64,000 nucleotides of DNA from Bacillota bacterium (GTDB lineage: Bacteria > Bacillota_A > Clostridia > Lachnospirales > Lachnospiraceae): assembly GCA_023407175.1 (NCBI GenBank), contig JAEYMU010000007.1, positions 1-64,000 of the forward strand, in the 5' to 3' direction. Below are positions 8,071-16,847 of this stretch, in pieces. The position numbers were made by a program, and so were the translations under genes. Under the pieces are notes generated by a model, which was not told the DNA's origin, did no database searches, and saw only the letters and a list, made by a program, of their open reading frames with translations. Position 1 is the first letter of the stretch. Every line of letters starts with the position of its first letter.

Positions 8071-10317
8071 ATGGAAAAAGAAATATTGGAACAGAAGGCA
8101 AAGATGCTGGAAGAGGTGATGAACGACAAGTCCTACGTGCCCATGAAGGCAAAGGAACTGGCCATGCTTTTAGGCATTCCCAAATCACAGAGAGATGAAC
8201 TGACACAGGTATTGGACTATCTGGTATCTGAGGGCAGAATCGGAATTTCCAAGAAGGGAAAATATGGGAAACCGGAAGTTTTTTCTGTCAACGGTATATT
8301 TTGCGGACATCCCAAGGGGTTTGGTTTTGTGACCGTGGAAGGCATGGAGCAGGATGTGTTTATCCCTGAGGACAGGACAGGAGCGGCCCTTCACGGGGAC
8401 AGGGTCCAGATTGTGGTGGAATCCCAGGACCGGGGAGGCGGCCGGAGGGCTGAAGGCTCGGTGCTTAAAGTGCTGGAACATGCCAACAAAGAGGTGGTTG
8501 GGTATTACCAGAAAAGCAAGGGCTTCGGGTTTGTGATTCCGGATAACCAGAAGATTTCCAAGGATATTTTCATTCCCCAGGGCTGCGATATGGGTGCTGT
8601 CACCGGGCATAAGGTGGTGGCGCGGATTAAGGAGTTTGGAGACGCGAACCATAAGCCGGAGGGTGTAGTGACGGAGATTCTGGGCCATGTCAATGATCCA
8701 GGAACAGACATACTGTCCATTGTAAGGGCCTATGGACTGCCGGAGGAGTTACCGCCGGAGGTCATGGACGAGGTGGAAGGGGGTCCGGATGAAGTGGCTG
8801 TGCCTGGTATGACAAGGGATGAGGAAACCTGGGACGGACCTTACGGCATTGGTGATTTGACATCGCCGGCAGACTGGACCGGTGATTTGGCCGGCCGCCT
8901 GGATTTACGGGGACTGCGTACGGTCACCATTGACGGCGAGGACGCCAAGGACCTGGACGATGCAGTAACCCTGTGCAGGAACGGACAGGGAGGTTATATC
9001 CTGGGAGTTCACATTGCGGATGTGAGCCATTATGTAAAAGAAGGCCGTCCGTTGGACAAGGAGGCATTAAAGCGGGGCACCAGCGTTTATCTGGTGGACA
9101 GGGTGATTCCCATGCTGCCCCATAAGCTGTCCAATGGAATCTGTTCCCTTAACGCTGGCACAGACCGCCTGGCCTTAAGCTGCATCATGGAACTGGATGA
9201 CCAGGGAAACGTGCTGGACCACAAAATCGCGGAGACAGTGATTCATGTGGACCGTCGAATGACATACACGGCGGTGAATGCCATTGTTACGGACGGGGAC
9301 GAAGCTGTCATGGCTGAGTATGAGGGGTTTGTGCCCATGTTCATGCTGATGAAAGAGGTATCTGACATACTCAGGGAAAAGCGGAAGAAACGGGGAGCCA
9401 TTGACTTTGACTTTCCGGAGAGCAAGATTATCCTGGATGCCCAGGGAAAGCCCCTGGAGATCAAACCTTATGAGCGCAATGCTGCCACAAAAATCATAGA
9501 GGATTTCATGCTGGCAGCCAATGAGACTGTGGCGGAGGATTACTTCTGGCAATCCCTGCCCTTCCTCTACAGAACCCATGACAATCCGGATCCGGAGAAG
9601 ATGAAGCAGCTGGGAACCTTTATCCATAATTTTGGATATTTCATCCGGCTTCAGCAGGGGGAGATTCATCCCAAGGAATTACAAAAGCTTTTGGATAAGA
9701 TAGAGGGAACGCCTGAGGAGGTGCTTCTTTCCAGGCTGACCCTGCGCTCCATGAAACAGGCAAAGTACACCACCCTGTGCTCCGGCCATTTTGGCCTGGC
9801 TGCCAGGTATTACACACATTTTACTTCGCCCATCCGAAGATATCCGGACCTCCAGATTCACCGTATCATAAAGGAAAGCCTGAAGGGAGGACTGGGAGAC
9901 AAGAGGGCCGGCCATTACGAAGCCATACTGCCTGGGGTCGCCATGCAGACATCGGCTCTGGAGCGCCGTGCAGAGGAAGCGGAGCGTGAGACGGACAAGC
10001 TTAAAAAGTGCGAGTATATGTCCAGATTTATCGGGCAGGAGTTTGACGGCGTGGTATCAGGCGTCACCAACTGGGGGCTGTATGTGGAGCTTCCCAACAC
10101 GGTGGAAGGACTGGTCCGCATAAGCGAGCTGAGGGATGATTATTATATATTTGATGAACAGCATTACGAACTGGTGGGAGAGATGACCAGGAAAACATTT
10201 AAGCTGGGCCAGCCCATACGGGTCCAGGTGGCGTCCACGGACCGCCTGCTTAGGACAGTGGATTTTATCCTGCCCAGAGACTGGGACAGGAGCGCGGGTA
10301 AGGGAGCTTCCGTGTAA
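8071..10317 (+). CDS. rnr: Ribonuclease R
   Basis: A 3'-to-5' exoribonuclease that degrades structured RNA and works with tmRNA/SmpB in trans-translation quality control. In order: N-terminal winged-helix region (1-65), two cold-shock domains (about 75-135 and 150-205; GFGFVTVEG, GFGFVIPDN), the RNB catalytic domain with the Asp cluster DGEDAKDLDDAV, and a C-terminal S1 domain (FDGVVSGVTNWGLYVELP). The 748 residues match the family. The smpB gene follows after 48 bases, which is the usual functional pairing. Confidence 0.97.
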   Translation: MEKEILEQKAKMLEEVMNDKSYVPMKAKELAMLLGIPKSQRDELTQVLDYLVSEGRIGISKKGKYGKPEVFSVNGIFCGHPKGFGFVTVEGMEQDVFIPEDRTGAALHGDRVQIVVESQDRGGGRRAEGSVLKVLEHANKEVVGYYQKSKGFGFVIPDNQKISKDIFIPQGCDMGAVTGHKVVARIKEFGDANHKPEGVVTEILGHVNDPGTDILSIVRAYGLPEELPPEVMDEVEGGPDEVAVPGMTRDEETWDGPYGIGDLTSPADWTGDLAGRLDLRGLRTVTIDGEDAKDLDDAVTLCRNGQGGYILGVHIADVSHYVKEGRPLDKEALKRGTSVYLVDRVIPMLPHKLSNGICSLNAGTDRLALSCIMELDDQGNVLDHKIAETVIHVDRRMTYTAVNAIVTDGDEAVMAEYEGFVPMFMLMKEVSDILREKRKKRGAIDFDFPESKIILDAQGKPLEIKPYERNAATKIIEDFMLAANETVAEDYFWQSLPFLYRTHDNPDPEKMKQLGTFIHNFGYFIRLQQGEIHPKELQKLLDKIEGTPEEVLLSRLTLRSMKQAKYTTLCSGHFGLAARYYTHFTSPIRRYPDLQIHRIIKESLKGGLGDKRAGHYEAILPGVAMQTSALERRAEEAERETDKLKKCEYMSRFIGQEFDGVVSGVTNWGLYVELPNTVEGLVRISELRDDYYIFDEQHYELVGEMTRKTFKLGQPIRVQVASTDRLLRTVDFILPRDWDRSAGKGASV

Positions 10318-10365
10318 GGCTGTAAGTCATACATGCAATTATGACTGGAAAGAAAGGGAAACACC

Positions 10366-10833
10366 ATGGGGAAGGAAAGTATTAAACTGGTTGCGAACAA
10401 TAAGAAGGCATACCATGATTATTTTATTGATGAGAAATACGAGGCGGGCATCGAGCTCTTTGGCACGGAGGTAAAATCCATTCGCATGGGAAAATGCAGC
10501 GTTAAGGAAGCCTTTGTGAAGATTGACAGAGGTGAGGTGTATGTGTGCGGTATGCACATCAGCCCCTATGAGAAGGGAAATATATTCAATAAAGATCCTC
10601 TGCGTGTCAGAAGGCTTTTGCTGCATAAATACGAAATCATGAAGCTGAACGGCAAGATTGCGGAGAAGGGCTATACCCTGGTGCCTCTCCAGGTTTATTT
10701 TAAAGGCAGTCTGGTGAAGGTAGAGGTGGGTCTGGCCCGTGGTAAGAAGCTCTACGACAAGCGGGCAGACATTGCCAAGAAGGACCAGAGAAGGGAACTG
10801 GAAAAGGAATTTAAGGTAAAAAATCTGTATTAG
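10366..10833 (+). CDS. smpB: SsrA-binding protein SmpB
   Basis: Binds tmRNA and delivers it to stalled ribosomes. The 155-residue protein has family motifs [29 protein letters not shown] and the basic C-terminal tail [13 protein letters not shown]. The start is ATG 10366. It is likely cotranscribed with rnr. No tmRNA gene (ssrA) was recognised nearby. Confidence 0.97.
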   Translation: MGKESIKLVANNKKAYHDYFIDEKYEAGIELFGTEVKSIRMGKCSVKEAFVKIDRGEVYVCGMHISPYEKGNIFNKDPLRVRRLLLHKYEIMKLNGKIAEKGYTLVPLQVYFKGSLVKVEVGLARGKKLYDKRADIAKKDQRRELEKEFKVKNLY

Positions 10834-10854
10834 GGATAGGAACGAGAGGATATT

Positions 10855-11439
10855 ATGAGGATTGGCAGTAACAAGGGGAGTGAAGTGGAAGCATACACAG
10901 ATTTCATAAAGGAGGCTGAGGGCCTTAAGTCCACTCTGCGCACTGCCTGGACTGCTGAGGGACGGCAGGAGAGCACTGCGGAGCACTCCTGGCGTCTGGC
11001 TCTGTTTGCCGGGGTGATGTGCAGGGAATTTCCGGAACTGGACAGGGAGAAAGTACTGATGATGTGCCTTGTTCACGACCTGGGGGAACGGTACAGCGGA
11101 GACATATCGGCAGCATTGCGGCCGGATGCCGGTGATAAACTGAACCAGGAAAGGGAAGATGTACAGCGGATATGCGGTTTTTTGCCAAAAGGAAAGGAAG
11201 GGGAGGTGTCCGGGCTGTGGGAGGAATACAGTCAGGGCATTACCCCGGAAGCCAGATTTGTAAAAGCCCTGGATAAGGCGGAAACCATTATCCAGCACAG
11301 CCAGGGAAGAAATCCTGCCGGGTTTGACTATGGATTTAATCTGGAATACGGAAAGGAATATTTTGAGCAGGATGAACGGCTGGAAGCCCTGCGCAGCCTG
11401 ATTGATGCAGAAACAAGGACGCGCATGGAAATAAAATAA
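10855..11439 (+). CDS. HD-domain phosphohydrolase (YfbR/HDDC2-like)
   Basis: The 194-residue protein has the metal-binding pattern of HD hydrolases: EHSWRLALFA (first His), CLVHDLGERYSGD (HD pair), and a distal Asp in KALDKAETIIQH. Close relatives (YfbR, HDDC2) are 5'-deoxynucleotidases, so nucleotide dephosphorylation is plausible but unproved. Start ATG 10855 lies 21 bases after smpB with SD GAGAGGA, so it probably belongs to the rnr-smpB transcript. Confidence 0.8.
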   Translation: MRIGSNKGSEVEAYTDFIKEAEGLKSTLRTAWTAEGRQESTAEHSWRLALFAGVMCREFPELDREKVLMMCLVHDLGERYSGDISAALRPDAGDKLNQEREDVQRICGFLPKGKEGEVSGLWEEYSQGITPEARFVKALDKAETIIQHSQGRNPAGFDYGFNLEYGKEYFEQDERLEALRSLIDAETRTRMEIK

Positions 11440-11469
11440 TGCGCAAGAAACGGTGAAGAATAGAACAAC

Positions 11470-11503
11470 AAAAAAGCAAGCAGTTTCATCTGCTTGCTTT
11501 TTT
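11470..11503. terminator. Bidirectional terminator between HD gene and tRNA-Glu
   Basis: A 13-bp stem (arms 11470-11482 and 11491-11503) has an A-run on the left and a T-run on the right, so it can end the plus-strand HD transcript and the minus-strand tRNA transcript. Confidence 0.85.
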
Positions 11504-11505
11504 CA

Positions 11506-11577
11506 TGACCTGACCGGGAATCGAACCCGGGTTTACGCCGTGAGAGGGCGTCGTCTTAGCCGCTTGACCATCAGGCC
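11506..11577 (-). tRNA. tRNA-Glu (CTC), copy 1
   Basis: 72 nt, cloverleaf read on the minus strand: acceptor GGCCTGA with TCAGGTC and discriminator A, anticodon stem ACGCC/GGCGT with loop CTCTCAC (anticodon CTC, Glu), T-arm CCGGG-TTCGAAT-CCCGG. CCA is not encoded. It has its own promoter (11608-11636) and terminator. Confidence 0.95.
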
Positions 11578-11607
11578 TTGTCTGTATATCTCAGCGACAG
11601 CTTGTTT

Positions 11608-11636
11608 ATAATACCATAAAGTTTTTTGTTTGTCCA
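11608..11636 (-). promoter_or_regulatory. Promoter of tRNA-Glu copy 1
   Basis: On the minus strand TGGACA (11636-11631), 17-base spacer, TATTAT (11613-11608), with the tRNA 5' end about 30 bases downstream. Confidence 0.7.
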
Positions 11637-11710
11637 GTATTTTTTGAAAAAAATGTAATTTGAAAATGTATTTACTTAATTTTACAATAGTTTGGAGTCC
11701 GAAAAAATAA

Positions 11711-11738
11711 AAAACAAGCAATTTTGTCTGCTTGTTTT
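11711..11738 (-). terminator. Terminator after tRNA-Glu copy 2
   Basis: Ten-bp stem AAAACAAGCA / TGCTTGTTTT with an 8-base loop; on the minus strand it is followed by TTTATTTTTT. Its sequence resembles the terminator after copy 1, so tRNA and terminator were duplicated together. Confidence 0.8.
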
Positions 11739-11740
11739 CA

Positions 11741-11812
11741 TGACCTGACCGGGAATCGAACCCGGGTTTACGCCGTGAGAGGGCGTCGTCTTAGCCGCTT
11801 GACCATCAGGCC
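11741..11812 (-). tRNA. tRNA-Glu (CTC), copy 2
   Basis: Base-for-base identical to the copy at 11506-11577, in the same orientation, 235 bp away. It follows tRNA-Pro after 9 bases and is probably cotranscribed with it from the promoter at 11951-11979. Confidence 0.95.
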
Positions 11813-11821
11813 TCAGGTAAA

Positions 11822-11895
11822 TCGAGGCGACGTGATTCGAACACGCGGCCTCTGCGTCCCGAACGCAGCGCTCTACCAAACTGAGCCACGCCTCG
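11822..11895 (-). tRNA. tRNA-Pro (CGG)
   Basis: 74 nt with acceptor CGAGGCG / CGCCTCG and discriminator A, D-arm TGGCTCAGTTTGGTAGAGCG, anticodon stem CTGCG/CGCAG with loop TTCGGGA (anticodon CGG), and T-loop TTCGAAT. First gene of a Pro-Glu tRNA unit on the minus strand. Confidence 0.95.
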
Positions 11896-11950
11896 AACTA
11901 TTGAATTATCAGCAGTTTTGTTTGTTCTTCACAAAAGCACCGCATTAGTT

Positions 11951-11979
11951 ATTATCTATCAAAAGCATGAAAAAGTCAA
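11951..11979 (-). promoter_or_regulatory. Promoter of tRNA-Pro/tRNA-Glu unit
   Basis: On the minus strand TTGACT (11979-11974), 17-base spacer, GATAAT (11956-11951), about 55 bases upstream of tRNA-Pro. Confidence 0.75.
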
Positions 11980-12032
11980 CTACTAATTTAACTTTTTTCG
12001 ATAAATAACTGCTGCTCCAATTTTCATTTTTT

Positions 12033-12803
12033 CTAACTAAAACTCACATTCGCATTCACAAAGTAATTCTCCAATATCTTCTTTGCTTCCAGCAAAATGT
12101 CTCTAATTTCAACAATCTTCTCTTCACTGCATCGAAAAATCGGAATCGCGATACTGACACTTGCAATAATCCTGCCCCCTTTACGGACTGCAACTGCCAC
12201 ACATTGAACATCCTTATTCGATTCTTCATATTCATAAGAGATATCATCTTTTTTAAAGCTCACTAACTGATTATACAGCTCTTCAAAATCCGTGATTGTG
12301 TTGTCTGTCATCGGTACCAGTCCATCAGGATATATTTGATGTAAATCCTCTATAGAATAATCAATCAATAGCGCCTTTCCTATACCGGTAGCATAGGCCG
12401 GCAACGTTTTCCCGACACTCGAAATCATTCTAATTGCCTGCGGCGAATCCTTTTTTAATAAGTAAACAACATTGCCTTTATCGAGAACAGCAAAATGGGT
12501 TGTCTCAAGACATTTATCCACCACATCATCCATTATTTTTTCAATATACTTGAGACTGTCTCCGCTGTTAATAAAGGACATTCCAACCTGAAATGCCGCC
12601 GGTCCTATTCGATAAATACCTGTTTGCTCATCCTGTTTAAGAAAATGAAATTCTTTCAACGTTTGCAGCATTGGAAAAATACTTCCTTTTGGTGCATCTA
12701 ATAATTCTGCCAATTTTGATAAAGTATATCCTTTTTCGCTGTTTGCAAGTAATTCCAGTATCGTTAATATTCTCGCCGTTGATCTGTGCTCTGTATATGC
12801 CAT
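12033..12803 (-). CDS. IclR-family transcriptional regulator
   Basis: The 256-residue protein has an N-terminal winged helix (ARILTILELLANSEKGYTLSKLAELLDAPKGS) and a C-terminal effector domain typical of IclR proteins (YATGIGKALLIDY, GGRIIASVSIAIPIF). Start ATG 12803 follows GAGGGGGAAAT. It lies directly downstream of, and co-oriented with, the galactoside/galactonate operon, so it is the best candidate regulator; KDGal, galactonate or a related acid is a likely effector by analogy with DgoR/KdgR-type regulators. Its probable target is the palindrome at 22432-22454. Confidence 0.88.
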   Translation of the reverse strand: MAYTEHRSTARILTILELLANSEKGYTLSKLAELLDAPKGSIFPMLQTLKEFHFLKQDEQTGIYRIGPAAFQVGMSFINSGDSLKYIEKIMDDVVDKCLETTHFAVLDKGNVVYLLKKDSPQAIRMISSVGKTLPAYATGIGKALLIDYSIEDLHQIYPDGLVPMTDNTITDFEELYNQLVSFKKDDISYEYEESNKDVQCVAVAVRKGGRIIASVSIAIPIFRCSEEKIVEIRDILLEAKKILENYFVNANVSFS

Positions 12804-12988
12804 ATTTCCCCCTCATTTTCTATTCATACTCATTTTTAAATGACTTTTGCCTTCGATGAACTAACGATATTCGGTTTTAATTCAAGGGTTAGCTATATTA
12901 TTTATGTATATTTTACTTCCATTATTAAACCAATATAACATAAAAAGACAATTTTGTCAGCTAGTATCCTCTGGTCCTTCCCAATCCG

Positions 12989-13957
12989 TCACTCACATGG
13001 ATATTTTAATCCCCAGGCTGTTCGGAGTCCATCCATCATTTTCATGATTCTCAGTGTCTCCTTATGAGGCATCTCCTCACATTCAATCTTTCCATCCTGA
13101 ATTGCTCTTATCGAAGCTAACAGCTCATATTCATAGCCTGTGATCTGTTCCGGTCTGTCAAAGCATGCCAGCTCATTTCTATTTGTATCATATACTCTAA
13201 TCTGTTCCCAGTTATTGATGTTCTCAACAACGATAAAGCCCTTATCGCCGTGAATTATGCCCCTGCCATCTGTTCTGGCTGTGATATTACTGTGCAATAC
13301 CGCAAGCTGTTGATCATCAAAGCTCAGTACCATACTGTTCTGAGCATCCACACCTGTAATTGTCTTGATTACCGACGAAGTAATGTTTGTAACTCTCTCA
13401 CCAAATACCATGGAAGCAAAATTTATCGGATATACGCCAACATCAAGAAGAGCTCCTCCTGCGAGCTGCGGATCAGTGAGCCTCGATAGGTTATGAAGCG
13501 GATATCCAAGATTAGCTGTTAATGAAGTTACATTACCAATGGAGCCTCTCTGAAGTATATCCTCCAGCTTCTTTCTCATCGGCATATATCTGGTCCAGAG
13601 AGCCTCTGTAATAAAAATACGGTTTTCCTTCGCAATTGCTAACAGTTCTTCTGCCTGCCCGGCATTTACTGTAAATGCTTTTTCCACAAGGAGGGGTTTC
13701 TTGTATTTCAGGCAAAGCTTTGCGTTCTCATAATGCTGGGAGTGCGGTGTCGCTATATAAATCAAATCAACCTCAGGATCTGCTGCCAGCTCTTCATATG
13801 AGCCATATGCTTTCTTAATTTCATATTCCCTGCGAAAGGCTTCTGCTTTCCGGATATCCCTGGAGGCTACTGCATAATTTTCAGCTTCCTTTAATCCAGT
13901 AATAGTCCTCGCCATTTTACCGGCTACAATACCTGTTCCTAAAATGCCTATTTTCAT
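12989..13957 (-). CDS. Gfo/Idh/MocA-family oxidoreductase
   Basis: NAD(P)-dependent dehydrogenase of 322 residues. It has an N-terminal Rossmann motif GILGTGIVAGKMA, a conserved lysine in KKPLLVEKAFT (EKP-like, here EKA), and a C-terminal dimerisation domain with GGALLDVGVYPINFA, closest in pattern to dihydrodiol dehydrogenase-like members. The start is ATG 13957 behind GGAAGGGTG; this SD is the end of a repeat element. As last gene of the sugar operon it may oxidise galactose (or a derivative) to the galactonate used by DgoD, but the substrate is not shown by sequence. Confidence 0.85.
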   Translation of the reverse strand: MKIGILGTGIVAGKMARTITGLKEAENYAVASRDIRKAEAFRREYEIKKAYGSYEELAADPEVDLIYIATPHSQHYENAKLCLKYKKPLLVEKAFTVNAGQAEELLAIAKENRIFITEALWTRYMPMRKKLEDILQRGSIGNVTSLTANLGYPLHNLSRLTDPQLAGGALLDVGVYPINFASMVFGERVTNITSSVIKTITGVDAQNSMVLSFDDQQLAVLHSNITARTDGRGIIHGDKGFIVVENINNWEQIRVYDTNRNELACFDRPEQITGYEYELLASIRAIQDGKIECEEMPHKETLRIMKMMDGLRTAWGLKYPCE

Positions 13958-14032
13958 AAATACACCCTTCCGCATATCACAAGCCTGCTTGTGATATGCA
14001 CCAATAAATAGTTTGAAAGATGCTTTCAAACT
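13955..14032 (-). repeat. Two-hairpin intercistronic element, copy A
   Basis: In mRNA sense (minus strand) a 10-bp hairpin (AGTTTGAAAG / CTTTCAAACT, at 14010-14032) is followed by ATTTATTG and a perfect 12-bp hairpin (GCATATCACAAG / CTTGTGATATGC, 13972-13999), then GGAAGGGTG and the ATG of the next gene. Near-identical copies occur at 40757-40833 and 55051-55128. Confidence 0.9.
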
Positions 14033-14665
14033 TTATCTCTCTGCTTCAAACGGTGCACCCTTGCAGGCATCAATCAACAGCTTCGCATATTCTGTTATGC
14101 TACCATAGTTGCCATCGTCAGGTATTTTGCACAGATTACCTCCAACACCTACTCCAAAGGCACCGTTAGCCATATAATCTCTACAGTTTTCCGCGGTAAC
14201 CCCGCCAACAGCAATCACCTTAGCGTTATTAAAGGGTGCCAGAATGTCTCTGATATATTTCGCCCCTATATTTCCTACCGGAAATAGCTTGATATATTCG
14301 CTGCCGCATCTCATCGCAGTATCTATTTCAGTTGGTGTAAACGCTCCGGGAGTAATAAGGATATCCTTCGAAACACAATACTTAATAACCTCGGGGTCTA
14401 TATTCGGTGTGACAATAAATTCTGCTCCTGCTGCTATTGCTTCTTTGGCCATCTTCAGATTTGTTACTGTTCCCGCACCTATATGTACCCTGTCCTTATA
14501 CAGCTCTCTTAATTCTTCGATTGAGCTTAGTGCTTCAGGGGAATTAAGTGTTACTTCCGCCATTTTTATACCGCCGTCCTCCAGGGCTGACACTACCTTC
14601 ACCAGATTTTCACCGGAAATTCCTCTAATAATAGCAATTACTCTTGTGTCAAAAAAATCCTTCAT
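14033..14665 (-). CDS. dgoA: 2-dehydro-3-deoxy-6-phosphogalactonate/gluconate aldolase
   Basis: Class I aldolase of the KDPG/KDPGal family; splits the 6-phospho-2-keto-3-deoxy acid into pyruvate and glyceraldehyde 3-phosphate. At 210 residues it shows the catalytic Glu region (GGIKMAEVTLNSPEAL), HIGAGTV, FIVTPNIDPE and the Schiff-base Lys in YIKLFPVG. Start ATG 14665 follows GGAGAG; the longer frame to 14701 overlaps dgoK and lacks an SD. Substrate preference for galactonate is inferred from dgoK and dgoD beside it. Confidence 0.93.
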   Translation of the reverse strand: MKDFFDTRVIAIIRGISGENLVKVVSALEDGGIKMAEVTLNSPEALSSIEELRELYKDRVHIGAGTVTNLKMAKEAIAAGAEFIVTPNIDPEVIKYCVSKDILITPGAFTPTEIDTAMRCGSEYIKLFPVGNIGAKYIRDILAPFNNAKVIAVGGVTAENCRDYMANGAFGVGVGGNLCKIPDDGNYGSITEYAKLLIDACKGAPFEAER

Positions 14666-14679
14666 AATGTTCTCTCCAA

Positions 14680-15681
14680 TCATTCCGATTTCAGCAAACA
14701 ATTTGACAAAATCATCTTAACTCCCTGAATACTAAGCTTCTCGCTCTCTTCAAAGTCAATTTCTTTTATTTCCACAGAAGTGATTTCCTTTCCTGCAAAA
14801 AGACGGATACAGGTTTTAAAGGTTTTCACAAAATTATCTCTTCCATATAAAACTATTTTATCTACTTTATTACCCAATAATTTAGAAAATGCCTGCAGGT
14901 CTACAAACATCAAAGCACCATATAAAAATGATTTCACCTGTTCCTCAGTAGCTTGATTAATCACCTGATAGATTCTTGCTAAAAACAAAGCACGTGAAAT
15001 ATTATTTTCTTTTGCCTCATGATATCCTAACTCAACATAATTATTGTCAATTTCAAATGTTTCTTCAAAATTACCGATTGAGCTTTTTAAAATGGTTTCA
15101 TTTGCAATTGCCCACAACAGTTCGCCGCCTATTGTCGTAATTGCGTTACTGATAACTCCATTTTTCACAAATATCAATTTATTATGCGAACCAAAATGTA
15201 CAAACATAATTGATTTTTGATAATCTTCCGGTTCCAGGGCCCCAAATATCTCTACCTCTTCCCCTCGCATCATATCCATTCCGATGGTCCGCTGATTCTG
15301 AAATTTTATTCCCGGAATAAAGTGAAACAATGCATTTTGACTAATCTCCGGCATAGATACTGTGTGAATACCCGATTGTATTTTTTCTACAGTTGCCGGC
15401 GCCTCTATATGTGCAAGCTCATATAAGCCCGCATTGGAAGTGATCATTCCCGAAGCATAAACATTTTTAATAATACAATCATTTTGTTTTTGCAATTCGC
15501 ATATAACATCCTTAACAGTTGTTTTCAGTTCTTCATTTTCAGATGCTGAGGTTGCATTCGAGGCTCCTACTTTACGTTCAATACGATTTACTATTTTTTC
15601 ATTCTTATGATCCATTAATACAAAACGTGTATTCGTTGTACCGCCGTCAATAACTAAATTGTATTCGTTCACCCTGCTCAT
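14680..15681 (-). CDS. dgoK: 2-dehydro-3-deoxygalactonokinase
   Basis: Phosphorylates 2-keto-3-deoxygalactonate at O6 with ATP. The 333-residue protein opens with the sugar-kinase phosphate motif VIDGGTTNTRFVLMDH and continues as a DgoK-type protein (GMDMMRGEE, VHFGSHNKLI, GGELLWAIANETIL). ATG 15681 is 12 bases after the dgoD stop; the SD AAAGG is close to it, and a GTG three codons in is an alternative start. It precedes the aldolase gene by 14 bases. Confidence 0.92.
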   Translation of the reverse strand: MSRVNEYNLVIDGGTTNTRFVLMDHKNEKIVNRIERKVGASNATSASENEELKTTVKDVICELQKQNDCIIKNVYASGMITSNAGLYELAHIEAPATVEKIQSGIHTVSMPEISQNALFHFIPGIKFQNQRTIGMDMMRGEEVEIFGALEPEDYQKSIMFVHFGSHNKLIFVKNGVISNAITTIGGELLWAIANETILKSSIGNFEETFEIDNNYVELGYHEAKENNISRALFLARIYQVINQATEEQVKSFLYGALMFVDLQAFSKLLGNKVDKIVLYGRDNFVKTFKTCIRLFAGKEITSVEIKEIDFEESEKLSIQGVKMILSNCLLKSE

Positions 15682-15693
15682 CCTTTACTCATT

Positions 15694-16842
15694 CTACCAC
15701 TCTGCAACTGTTCCGTCCAAATTTCTCCAAACGAGATTCTTCCAATTATGGCCTTCTCTGTCAGCTTCCCGTACATAATCTTCATTAATCTCAATACCAA
15801 GTCCGGGCTTCGTGGGTAATGCTACATATCCGTCTTTATAATCAAAGACCAGCTTATCCTTAAGAAAATCCAATACATCATTTCCTTGATTATAATGAAT
15901 CCCAATGCTTTGTTCCTGAATAATTGCATTCGGTGTGCATGCATCCAGTTGGATACAGGATGCTAAAGCAATCGGACCCAGGGGACAATGAGGGGCAACC
16001 GCCATATCATATGCTTCTGCCATGGCAGAGATTTTTTTGCATTCCAGAATTCCACCGGCATGAGATAAGTCCGGTTGAATAATATTTACAACTCCCTGTT
16101 CAAAGATCTTCTTAAAGTCCCATCTGGTAAACAGTCGCTCTCCGGTTGCAATGGGTGCAGAAGTATAGGAGGCAATCTCCTTAAAGGCTTCATAATTTTC
16201 GCAAAGCACCGGTTCTTCAATAAACATCAAATGATATTTATCCAATTCCTGCACCATGATTTTAGCCATTGGCTTATGCACGCGGCCATGGAAATCTACA
16301 GCAATACCAAAATCCTCACCGCAGGCTTCTCTTATACTTGCCACTCTTTCAACAACTCCCATTACTTTGCTAAAATCATCAATATAATTTAATTCTCCGG
16401 TTGCATTCATCTTAATGGCAGAAAAGCCTTGCTCCTGTTTTTCCTTTGCCAGCTTTGCCACTTCATCCGGTTTCTCTCCGCCAATCCAGGAATATACCTT
16501 TATTCTATCTCTGCAGGCCCCGCCCAACAGCTCGTAAACAGGCGCATTATAGTATTTTCCCTTGATATCCCAAAGCGCCTGTTCAATCCCTGAAATAGCT
16601 GAGGTAAGAATAGGCCCTCCCCGGTAAAAGCCTCCCCGGTAAAGCACTTGCCACAAATCCTCTATTCTCATAGGATCTGCGCCGATCAGATAGGTAGACA
16701 GCTCCTCAACTGCTGCCTTGACCGTATCTGCTCTTCCCTCAACAACAGGCTCACCCCAGCCCTCATACCCTTCATCCGTCGAAACCTTTAAAAAAAGCCA
16801 TCTTGGGGGAACCTTAAATAATTCTAATTTTGTAATTTTCAT
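15694..16842 (-). CDS. dgoD: D-galactonate dehydratase
   Basis: Enolase-superfamily dehydratase that converts D-galactonate to 2-keto-3-deoxygalactonate. From ATG 16842 (SD GGAGG) the protein is 382 residues, the length of E. coli DgoD. It shows the mandelate-racemase-like features: AVDFHGRVHKPMA (Asp/His), FIEEPV, ATGERLFTRWDF (metal ligand Glu and neighbours), and HCPLGPIALASCIQLD with the general-acid His. The upstream extension to 16917 lies in a hairpin element and is unlikely to be translated. Confidence 0.93.
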   Translation of the reverse strand: MKITKLELFKVPPRWLFLKVSTDEGYEGWGEPVVEGRADTVKAAVEELSTYLIGADPMRIEDLWQVLYRGGFYRGGPILTSAISGIEQALWDIKGKYYNAPVYELLGGACRDRIKVYSWIGGEKPDEVAKLAKEKQEQGFSAIKMNATGELNYIDDFSKVMGVVERVASIREACGEDFGIAVDFHGRVHKPMAKIMVQELDKYHLMFIEEPVLCENYEAFKEIASYTSAPIATGERLFTRWDFKKIFEQGVVNIIQPDLSHAGGILECKKISAMAEAYDMAVAPHCPLGPIALASCIQLDACTPNAIIQEQSIGIHYNQGNDVLDFLKDKLVFDYKDGYVALPTKPGLGIEINEDYVREADREGHNWKNLVWRNLDGTVAEW

Positions 16843-16847
16843 ATTGG

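Noticed and set aside
10339..11298. 319-codon minus-strand frame opposite smpB and the HD gene
   Set aside because: No SD, low-complexity translation, and the opposite strand carries two clearly recognised genes.
11506..11812. Integrated element flanked by att repeats of tRNA-Glu
   Set aside because: Only 163 bp lie between the two tRNA copies, with no integrase; a simple tandem duplication of tRNA plus terminator suffices.
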